This document shows positions 53,640 through 62,621 of a stretch of 64,000 bases of DNA, in pieces. The notes under the pieces were generated by a model. It searched no databases. It saw only the letters and a list, made by a program, of their open reading frames with translations, and was not told where the DNA came from. Each line of letters opens with the position of its first letter. Positions within the stretch are counted from its first letter, which is position 1. The stretch lies in the NCBI GenBank assembly GCA_944472155.2, contig OX235271.1, positions 85,573,256 to 85,637,255 on the forward strand, written 5' to 3'. A program made the position numbers and the translations under genes. This DNA is from Trichobilharzia szidati. Taxonomy: Eukaryota > Platyhelminthes > Trematoda > Strigeidida > Schistosomatidae.

Positions 53640-54060
53640 ACAACTATCAATTAATCAAATGAGACAAAATAGAACTTCTCATCGATTTTATTTGGCCTTT
53701 TCTGAACCATGAAGGAAGATGCTACACAGTAATACGTTTGTTGAGCTGTTTAGTTGTTCACCCTATATAGCTTTCTCCACAGGAGCAGCTAAATTTATAG
53801 ATACACATAGAAGTGGCAAAGCTAGGTAGCTTGTCTTTCACTTGAGTGATCATAACTGGTCATTTGGAAAATGAAAAACAGAGGTTGGCGGCAGTATAAG
53901 CCCATTTTATGACTGTAGATAATCGCAGGTGTAGGACTTCATCAGCCACGTCCTCATTAAATTGCAATTTTAGGAATAGTTGTTTCTTGTTAACTGTTGT
54001 CAGTTTCTCCTTGTTAAACACCTTTCTAAGATTTATACGTTCCATGAACTATTCTGCGAA
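53640..54060 (-). pseudogene. Penelope-like linker and nuclease remnant
   Basis: The minus frame KKQLFLKLQFNEDVADEVLH matches the linker of the 51.6 kb element (PLFIKLQFNGDLSSEILF). Nuclease part degraded. Confidence 0.65.
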
Positions 54061-54479
54061 TTACGTAATCCAATCTCTTAATTGATATTTAACTACGATT
54101 ATAATCACAGATATTTTGTCGCGATCCACATTATTATTGTAAAGCTTGTTAATAAATTCGGTGAAAAGAGTCTCTCCGATGAATGACTTGTTTTCAATAT
54201 TTACACGCCCTAATGGAAGTTCTACAGAAGTCTATAAATCCACAAGTTATCAGCCCAAAGATTTTTTAGAACATTAATGACAGAAATAGAAGCAGATTAT
54301 TTTCATCTGTGTCTAGTTTTAAACATCGCATATTGTGATTTAATTTCAAAAACCAGTATTGTAATCAAATGCAATACTGTGATACCGAATTGTCATGACA
54401 ATAATAACAGATCAATTTTCAAGTTGTGATTTGAACGGATTCAGATGATTTCAAATAAGATCACAAACTGACTTCATTA
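54061..54479. other. Unassigned
   Basis: Nothing supported. Confidence 0.3.
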
Positions 54480-54595
54480 GGAGAATCAGTGAAAACTAGG
54501 GAATACCTGACAATGCTGTTTCGTCTTAGTTTGGAACTGTTCAGCAGTATACACCTACGACAAAGCCAAAGACTGAACATAGGACTTTAAAGTTA
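54480..54595 (-). repeat. SINE B, first part, split by an insertion
   Basis: Minus-strand ribozyme: CUGAACA core (G8 changed), GUUCCAAACUAAGACG, GAAACAGCAUUGUC. The copy resumes at 55425. Confidence 0.6.
54584..54595 (+). repeat. Target-site duplication of the PLE insertion, left
   Basis: ACTTTAAAGTTA, exact match at 55413-55424. Confidence 0.75.
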
Positions 54596-55412
54596 AAACA
54601 AACAATAAAGGTTAATAAAGCAGGATTTAATGAATTCATCAAATTTCGGTAGAACCTGTTAGTTGAATACTCTATATATGGAGATATATATACTATTGAA
54701 ATTACATTGGGAGATATAAGACTGATAGGCAAATAAACAACATTCAATTAATCATGCAGAAAGACAGGTGCGAATGTTTTCCAGGAAAGAGGGAGTATAA
54801 GAAATTGAAATTAAGACAAAATGCATTACGCTTCAATCACATTACTTAGATAAACAATTACTTATTAGAGAACACATCAAGAATTGCAAATAGATTAATC
54901 TCAATAGTAATGGTTATAATAATAACAATAATGATAATACTGAAGTGAGTTAAGATAATGCCAATGATAAAAGATAGTTTTAAACGAATCAAGAATAATA
55001 GTAATAATGAGGTAGAATAAAGTGTTGTTAATATTAATAATAACAGTTAATAAGTAAAACATATTACCATGGTAGATTCAGAGTCACAACCATCTCTTTT
55101 TATACACAGAGACCTGGTTTATAAACTCGAATTGCACAAGCCTCTGCAACTGCAAGCATCTTCCTGTTTCTTTGTCTGCTGACAATAGTGAATGACTTGA
55201 CAGCATCGATATCAAGTCCATAGTACACAAGATGCTTTGTTATTGAGGTTTTAGCACTTTGCATTCAGCTGTTTTCAACCATTTTGGCAAATGCTCCATC
55301 ATGCGAGTAGATAATCGCCTTTCTGTACGACCTATGTGTTTGCTTCAACAAATACACTCAAATTGATATACGCAGTTTGAAGTGTCAAGGATTGGTGACG
55401 GGTTGTTGAAGC
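54596..55412 (-). pseudogene. Penelope-like element inserted in SINE B
   Basis: 55080-55380 encodes a nuclease remnant on minus (cysteine pair, HIGRTERRLSTRMMEHLPKW). The remainder is 3' sequence rich in AATAATAAT. Bounded by the 12-bp duplication. Confidence 0.65.
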
Positions 55413-55424
55413 ACTTTAAAGTTA

Positions 55425-55520
55425 CGACGCGAACTCGTTAACTATTCAGGCACTGGGTTAAAATCCAACGAACTATGAACTCTGACTTCTCTTCATCCAA
55501 CAATCAATGTCACTGCAGAG
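55425..55520 (-). repeat. SINE B, second part
   Basis: Head and upstream block (ACGACGCGAACTCGTTAACT in antisense). Continues the copy interrupted at 54595. Confidence 0.55.
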
Positions 55521-55559
55521 TACTTGTTCTTCTTTTCATGTATACTCCCCATCCAGGCA

Positions 55560-56910
55560 TTAATGAAAACAAAACACGTAGATCAGCGAAGAGTCTCTTT
55601 TCGGAGAATTCATTTTCTTAGCTGTACAATCGCAAATATATATGTGTTATTTTATATGCATGTGTACATTAAATTTGTCAAACAAAAATACAATTGGTTA
55701 TGGTTATTTTAACTGAACAGGTGAACATTGGTAATTGGAGTTACGTAATACAAAATCAGTCAAGAAAATTAGGTGTTATTGAAATTAGGGTAGTAACAAA
55801 GGTGATGAGTTGTCACAAACAGTTGTTAAAAAAAGAAGTTGTGTTATAATATGAATAGTTTGATGAGTGAGTTTTACTCACGATGCACATAGGAAAAAAG
55901 TAGATAATACGAAATTAATGCATAAAATGCATACAAGAATTATAAGCGATTAAAGAACAGGTAAAGAAAAAAAATTAAGTCATCAAAAAAAATCAAATCA
56001 AAAAAGTTGTTACCAAGACAGTAGAAGTGGTTGAGTAATTAATTCTCTTTTCTATGCTCAGCTCCGGTTTTTCTTTGTGAATGGCCATAGCTTCAGTGAT
56101 ACAAAGAAGGCGAAACTGTATTGCCTTTGATAGGTTGTTCTTGACTCTGTAGATTACTTTGAAGGAGGAGGCGTTTGTTGAGATGGGATGATCAGTGTTA
56201 ACCAGGTGTTCAATTATCGCATTCCTCATTGCACCAGTATTGCCTTTTCGCAACCATGCTGGATAGTGTTCTTGAATCCGCTTGGACAGGTTGCGCGTCG
56301 AATGACCGATGTACCTGGCTCCACAGCAGCAGGTGAACTGATATATGCATACAGAGGTGGTCAGATACGGGATCTTGTCCTTGAGGCTTCTGCAGATCAG
56401 TGGGTGACTGGAGAACACTATTCTTAGCGTTGCTGCAAAGAATGTTCTTCTCAGAGATGATGTGATCCTTCTCTTGATAATATCGCTTGCTAAATCTCCC
56501 TTGAAATCCAGATTCATGTAGAGTTTCTTTTTTGGCGCAATTAAAGTTTCGTTTCTCCGAATTCTTGGTTTGATGTTTTAGTCGATGAATCTTATTGGGT
56601 ATCCATTTTGGATGAAAATTTCTCTTAGAATATCTAATTCTGTTTCCAGAGCTTTAGAACTGCAGATGCGTCGGATGCGGGTGGCAGGTGATTTAATTAA
56701 ATTTCGCTTTTGTTGCATTGGTACCCAGCTATAGAAGCTTGTTAGTTGACCATTCCACGTAGGTTTTCCATGGATTGATCTTCTTAGGCTCCCATCAGTT
56801 CTTCGTGTTAGTTCCACATCAAGAAACGGAATTTTTGACTCGTTTTCCATTTCAAGAGTGAATTTTATTGCTGGATGGCAACAGTTGAATGTCTTCTTCA
56901 ACTCAACTTG
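55560..56910 (-). pseudogene. Penelope-like element: RT C-terminus, linker and GIY-YIG nuclease
   Basis: Frame 56578-56901: FTLEMENESKIPFLDVELTR and KPTWNGQLTSFYSWVPMQQK (RT C-terminal). Frame 55993-56517: MNLDFKGDLASDIIKRRITS, ICRSLKDKIPYLTTSVCIYQ, FTCCCGARYIGHSTRNLSKR, IQEHYPAWLRKGNTGAMRNA. This is the cleanest nuclease in the window: YIG, two cysteine pairs, catalytic arginine. The 3' region (55570-55700) matches 22.9 kb. A break near 56540 separates the two frames. Confidence 0.85.
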
Positions 56911-57029
56911 ATAAATCCTACAACTTCAGGTAGCCTTATCTCTATCATTAAGACTGATATTTAAGTGTTGATCTAGTACTGCCTTGTTTCCGACGGTTTT
57001 CTAAAAATGATCTCATTTAGTGATTCAGC

Positions 57030-57430
57030 TGAAAACCACTCAGATACCTGAAAACGAACACTTGAGAAGTAATCCGACCCTCATTAGTGACTGACTACTG
57101 AGCGAACTTTGCCTAAAGTTCTAGTTAGCAGTTATAACCAGTTGAGTCTACCAGGTTGAGGGGTGTGAGGACAGATACTCGCCAATGATATTGACTGGCG
57201 GTTGCGTTATATATAGTGAATTGAAAAAGTTTATAATTCACAGGTCATTGAATTCCGTCACAGTACCTAAATGATCAAGGAGCTTGACCTGGTAACCTGC
57301 GCTCAGTTCCTTGCGGTGGGGTGGTAGCAGCATACTGATAAAGAATCTCAAAATATGACGAAACAGCACTGTACCCCAGTGCCACTCGACTTCCAATGGC
57401 TCTCTAACTGAAAGTCAATTCATGACCTAA
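57030..57430 (+). repeat. SINE B remnants
   Basis: 57030-57200 minus-type upstream block; 57270-57425 plus-strand ribozyme remnant (CUGAUAAAGAAUCUC, GACGAAACAGC) and tail (CCAATGGCTCTCTAACTG). Not catalytic. Confidence 0.5.
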
Positions 57431-57971
57431 CTTGAAATAATAGACGAATCCATTTCGTCCTACATAACTGTGGTCTACTTGTATTAACCCGAAGACTTTA
57501 TATGTCTCAAAATTGATGTTAACCTAGTAACACAATAATTTCAATGCTGAAGTAATTAATGTCTTTTTCGTGTCTATAGACAAAAAATACGTTTTAATAG
57601 TTGAAACCATATTTAGCAATGCTATTTATGCAAATACATTTGCAATACATTTGTATGACTAAACTTTGTTATACTACTCATAATCAGCTATGCTTGACTA
57701 TAACTTTGTCTGCATATGAGTCATCACTCTCAAGTGAATTCACAATGAGATAATTGTCACCCTATACTAAACAGTTTTGTTAAAGATTGTATATACAGAC
57801 TACAAAACATAATTAATTATAAATACACTATGATACCAGTTAAGCTAGAAGAAGGGGTAGGTGATTCATCTCAGGTTACGCATATTTTAGTTTGTTAACT
57901 GAACTGCAATTTGGACACAATCAATCTAATTTATTTAAATGTTTTAGTAAATTATAATCAGCGACGATTAT
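57431..57971. other. Unassigned AT-rich stretch
   Basis: No supported gene. Confidence 0.35.
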
Positions 57972-58093
57972 TATTATTATTCCCTTGGGTTCCGAGTGGA
58001 ACATAGGGCTTCAGCAACACGTCTCCACTTTCTTCTATTCTCTGCTGTCCTCTTCATCTGGCTAGCCACACGATTCCCTATAATCTCTCATCT
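57972..58093 (-). pseudogene. RTE-3 3' end, split by RTE-type-II
   Basis: TTCCCTTGGGTTCCGAGTGG on plus is the antisense RTE-3 3' end with AAT tail. It continues at 59393 after the nested element. Confidence 0.8.
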
Positions 58094-59392
58094 GTCTGTC
58101 TGTTTTCGACATAGAACTTTGCACCAATGTGCGGCAGTTCAAGTCGCCACACTCCCTTCATGTAGCACACAAAGCAAGAGAAGAAAGTAGGAGAAATGCA
58201 TATTAGAGACAGTAAACAGAAGTGTGAGACAAAGGAATAGTAATAACAAAGAATAAAACAGTTTAATTGGAAATCATAAGTCACAAGGAGTGGATGCATC
58301 TGCGCCAGCCATTGAGAACGATTTTGAGCCATATCACCAATTGTCTTCAGCTGTAATTGGTTTTTACCGTCCCGAGGACCCCAACCAGGAAGTCTACACC
58401 TTCCTACGTGGCTTAGACTAACTGCTGTAGATTTCATTGACTGGTGCCATGTTTTGGTTTGACCGCCTCTAGCTCTTTTCCAGCCTGACCCTATGTCAGC
58501 CAGCTAACATTGCCCGTCGAGGAAGGCGATGACTAGGCTAGGCATACGTAACACATGTTCTAACCATCTCAATCGGTGTAACTTCACAGCCTCGTCGATT
58601 GATTTCCCCTCTCACCTACCTAGCACTCGACGCCTAACCTCAATATTGCTCACCTTATTATACCACTTCACACGGGAGATAGAACGCAGGCACCTATGAT
58701 CAAAGACAGTTAGCCAAGCTTTTCATGTCTTTCACTCTCAATGGCCAGCCATAAAGGAGGACGGAGCGGACTGATGAGCAGTACACACGCCCTTTGGTCG
58801 ATAGTCGGATATCACGTCTACGCCAGAGACGGCGTAAACTGGCATATGCGAAACTAGCCCTCTGTATTCGTGCTGAGATTTCGTCAGAGATCAACCCGTT
58901 GGGGCTGATGATACTTCCCAAGTAAGTGAAGCGGTCAACCTGCTCTACCACTTCACTTCCTATTTCTAATCTAGGGGTCGGTGTAGTCCAATCCTGCAGC
59001 ATCATCTTACATTTTACAGGGGCGAATCGCATGCCAAACATACGAAGATTGTTGCTCAAGGTGTTCAGAAGACTCTGCATTTTGTCAGCGTCCTCGCCTA
59101 GAAGGACTATATCGTCTGCATATTCTAAGTCAACGAGATTATTCCCTGGTAGCAAGTCAATCCTTGAGTCACTGAAGTGAGTTAGGGTTAAGTCCATTAG
59201 TATATCTATGATGAAGTTGAATAGAAATGGGGATAATGGGCATCCTTGACGGACGCCACTAGTCGTCACCACTTCAGATGACAACTCACCGTAAGCCCTC
59301 GCCTGGCTGCATGAGTACGAGTAGAGTGCCTTAATCAGTGCAATGTATTTTCTCGGCATTCCCTTTACAGCCAAGCAGCGCCAGAGAACCTC
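58094..59392 (-). pseudogene. RTE-type-II retrotransposon, 5'-truncated, nested
   Basis: Minus frame contains RT blocks GMPRKYIALIKALY, VVTTSGVRQGCPLSPFLF, LVDLEYADDIVLLGED (intact YADD), FAPVKCKMMLQDW, and FTYLGSIISPNGLISDEISA. It breaks near 58715, then the C-terminus reads on in other frames (HVGRCRLPGWGPRDGKNQ). The 3' UTR ends in CAGACAGACAGA. Duplication TCTCTCATCT at 58084-58093 and 59393-59402. The open frame begins in RTE-3 codons (MNPNEKRQVGRQ), so its first 28 or so residues are a fusion artefact. Confidence 0.85.
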
Positions 59393-59880
59393 TCTCTCAT
59401 CTCCTCCTTCCCAAAACACGATCTCCACCATGTCATCCTTGCACTGACGACCCACTTGTCGCTTCTCATTTGGATTCAACTCTACAGATGACCTGCATTT
59501 TGCGCGATGTCATTCGACGGTCCCCTCAATGAATGCCCGATCCATCTCCATTTTCTCCTACATATTTGTTGAGCGATCGGCTTTTGGTTGGTTTTTGTCT
59601 GACGGAGTTTCTTGTTGCTAATTCTCTCTGGCCGGCCGGCTGACTGATCATTTTATCTTCAGTATGGAGCCAGCCAGTGAAGGTGGCAGCTGTTGATAGA
59701 AGTCTGCAGCTACCTGTTAGAAATACTTTTCGTGACACGCTGGTCAAGTTTCTAACCCATATAGAAGGACCAACTTGGTATTGATATTGAAAGTCCGAAT
59801 CTTGTTCTTTATGCTGGCTGAGTGCAGATTTCGAAACGATTATAGCGTGCGATAAAAGTAACCTCTGAAATACTAATATG
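59393..59880 (-). pseudogene. RTE-3 fragment, continuation
   Basis: Antisense of the RTE-3 post-RT region (KVFLTGSCRLLSTAA, ATRNSVRQKPTKSRSLNKYV). Same family as the copies at 1.65-2.3 kb and 27 kb. Confidence 0.75.
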
Positions 59881-59884
59881 CCGC

Positions 59885-60260
59885 TCTACTCAACACTGTC
59901 TCATACAGATTCATAATCATGACGCTATATACTACTGATTGACTGAGACGAGTAGTTGAATACCACTCTTAGCAACCAGTATTAGTGTTTGCTAGCCAGA
60001 TCGAAGTGATCTAAACGTCGGATGGCCATTCTGCGCATTCGGGATCGAACTCATCAGAGGTGAGACCAGGTCTGACTCAAGTCAAAGAGCTGAATCAGTT
60101 CGAACCACCTGAATTTTAGCTTGCGTCTTGGGAGAACTGGTAATACTTTGGATCAAATTCGCATTTTACACAATGTGAGATGAAATTTCACCACAATTTC
60201 CTTTGGAAAGCAAAAATATTCATATGACACTGGCATGTAATCTGCTTGATACCATAAATG
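59885..60260 (+). repeat. Repeat E copy
   Basis: TATACTACTGATTGACTGAG and GCTAGCCAGATCGAAGTGAT match 14.3-14.45 kb. 60150-60250 matches the 15.8 and 22.1 kb segments. No hammerhead core kept. Confidence 0.45.
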
Positions 60261-60664
60261 ACAATCAAGAGTGTAAGCGTCAATGGATGACCGTTAGGTG
60301 TTTAGATAACTTCGATTTGGTTAGGAAGCACTGCTGGTTTAATGTGAGTGGTATTTAAAACTACTCATAACAATTAATTAGTAGTATAAAGTATCTAATT
60401 TAGTGTGATGAAGATTGACAGAGGACATAGCTCGAATACTTTTAATAGTAATGTATTTCAATAGGCTGACAATGCAATGATTACCATTTAACCCGACAAC
60501 AACAAAATGACTATAACGTCTGAATGATGAGACGTGATAAAATTAACCAGATAAGTTTTCCAGGGTGACTTGTTTGCAATTTTTCCTCCTAATCACACCG
60601 TTTCTTTCGCGTATACTGCAAACAATCATAAAGATTGAGTATCTTATTAAATATTCTTACTTTC
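60261..60664. other. Unassigned
   Basis: No supported feature. Confidence 0.35.
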
Positions 60665-60895
60665 TGCGTCGATGTTCACTGGTAGAATACTCGCTAGCCA
60701 CGCATTGCGTCCGGGGTTCAATACCCGGTCAACTCACTCTCAAACCTCGCTTAGCCAGGAGTAAACGCGGTAAAGAGGGAAGGTTTGACGTTAGGCTAGC
60801 TACTTTATCTAGAAAAAAGCTATAACGCCGCCACTACTAAGAGCTCTGGGGCTTGAAGCTTTATGTTCCACTTGGAACGCAAAGGAATAGAAAAA
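60665..60895 (+). repeat. SINE D copy
   Basis: Head CTGGTAGAATACTCGCTAGC with box B-like GGGGTTCAATACCC; body GGTAAAGAGGGAAGGTTTGA; 3' end GGGCTTGAAGCTTTATGTTC. Confidence 0.7.
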
Positions 60896-61114
60896 TGTCA
60901 TTTTGGTTGGTGGTGACTAACAGGGGAATGCAGACTCGTCATCGGGAAGTTCAACTAATAAACGCCATCAACCAAAATAACATCATGTTAATGTTCAGAC
61001 TTCATCGACACACCCGTACTAAGAGTCGACATTAGAACAGTGACAGAGCATATCAGTTTAACATAAACAAAGTGGAAATGCAAATTAATTTAAATAGTCT
61101 TACAAATAGTTTGG
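60896..61114. other. Unassigned
   Basis: Nothing supported. Confidence 0.3.
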
Positions 61115-61600
61115 TCATAGATTGATGTCAGTTAAAGAACCATTGGAAACCAGAGAGTACTGGACAACTGTTTCGTCCTTGTTGGGGACTCTTCGGCATC
61201 ATGTACCCACAATTCACTACAGCCTAACTCTTGGAAATTAATTCGATGCTTGTTAGTGACTGGCTACAGGAAGAAGTCACCAGGTATTCCAGTGAGAAGT
61301 CGTGACCAGTAGGGTCCAACAAGGTCGGGTTTGAGGACAAATATTTGCCTACAACATTGGATGGTTGTCGCAATAAAATCGCGAATTGTCAGAAATTAAA
61401 ATCAATGGGTCACTGAATTCCAGCCCAAGTGGCTGAATGGTCAAAGAATTTGGCCTTGTAACCTGAATGTCTTGGGTACGATCGCCGATGTAGTCGTGAG
61501 TGAGTATTACTGAAGAGTCCCAAAGTAGGACGAAACAGTAGTCCAGCACCCCATGGTTTTAAATGATTCTCTAAGTGACATCAATCCGTAAGTAAACTTG
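61115..61600. repeat. SINE B inverted pair
   Basis: 61115-61400 on minus has a ribozyme with CCGAAGA core (one change), GUCC/GGAC stem II, GAAACAGUUGUC. 61400-61600 is a plus-strand copy with head-like AAGTGGCTGAATGGTCAAAG and an intact-core ribozyme. Confidence 0.65.
61504..61550 (+). ncRNA. Hammerhead ribozyme (SINE B), core intact
   Basis: CUGAAGA (61510-61516), stem II GUCC/GGAC with loop CAAAGUA, GAAA (61532-61535), short stem III AC-AGUA-GU, C17 at 61543. Stem I (GUAUUA against CAGCAC) is poorly paired here. Confidence 0.6.
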
Positions 61601-62030
61601 TAACAAATCATATCTCTACAACCTAATGCTTGAAAATCTTAGGTATGAGTAAAATTTTATGTATTTATAGTTCACAGTAATTAAAACTTTGATATTTTAT
61701 TCAATCGTAACACTTCGATGAAAAAGATAAAATAGTTTGCATGATCTTTCTGTGTGAATTAAAGTCGACTGACGTTGATACAAAAAAAGATAAAATAAAC
61801 TGCACAAATTAATCAATATGTATTCAGAGTTATTCGATCATACCACTATATAAAAGACAAATAAGCTGATCTGTTGTGGTGTGATCTGTGTAATAGAAGA
61901 CCATCCTTTTAATTGGCAATGATCTCAAGGTAATTTAAGTCGATAACAGCGCTGTATCTCATAGTTTGTGTTTTACTCTTATGGATGTTCTCTAATGACA
62001 ATTTCATATGGTGTATGGTTGTGTTTACTC
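61601..62030. other. Unassigned AT-rich stretch
   Basis: Nothing supported. Confidence 0.35.
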
Positions 62031-62032
62031 CG

Positions 62033-62621
62033 GCCGATAACTGCTACCTTGCCGTGGTGGTCGGGCTTGAATGCCGCAGTGACCCAACAAGCTAAACTGG
62101 CTGGGACTCATGTCCCTGCAGGTCCTACCATGCCAGGAAGGTTGTTTGGATAGCGGTTAGACTAAAAGCAGTTACCATGGGGTACATGGGCTCCAGTTTC
62201 CAATTGGATCGAATGGCGTATGAACCCATATGGGTCACCGGCAACCATGGGAATGCAGCTCCTGACGCTGCTCCGCTGCCTTGCGGATTAGACTCCAAGT
62301 CAAAGGCTCGGGGGGTGGTCCCTTAATAAAACCACCTGCTTCGGTCTGGGCGCCCGGGCAGTATCTCAGCCCGCACACAATGAATGAATTGAAGCAACGA
62401 ACTCTCATTGAAACTCAACGCGCGCTAGTGAAAAATGATTCCAAGCAATATTGATCCCTCAAGCAACTTATTTCCTTCCTATCTTACTTTTATTTTTACA
62501 CATAGTTTCCTGTATTTTACCTTTGCTAACCTTGGCTTCTTAACCTTCGACAGCCTTTCGCCTTTGTCGAGATTCCCAGCCTATCCGTGTCGTTTCGAGA
62601 TGTTAGTGAGTAGTCCTCAAA
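62033..62621 (+). mobile_element. RTE-type-II 5' untranslated region
   Basis: A GC-richer block beginning near CGGCCGATAACTGCTACCTT and running to the ORF. Sharp change in base composition from the flank at about 62030. It contains several short upstream ATGs. The exact 5' end is inferred. Confidence 0.55.

Noticed and set aside
62033..62150. HDV-like ribozyme at the RTE 5' end
   Set aside because: Such ribozymes are known at RTE/R2-type 5' ends, but I could not find a nested double pseudoknot with adequate pairing by eye.
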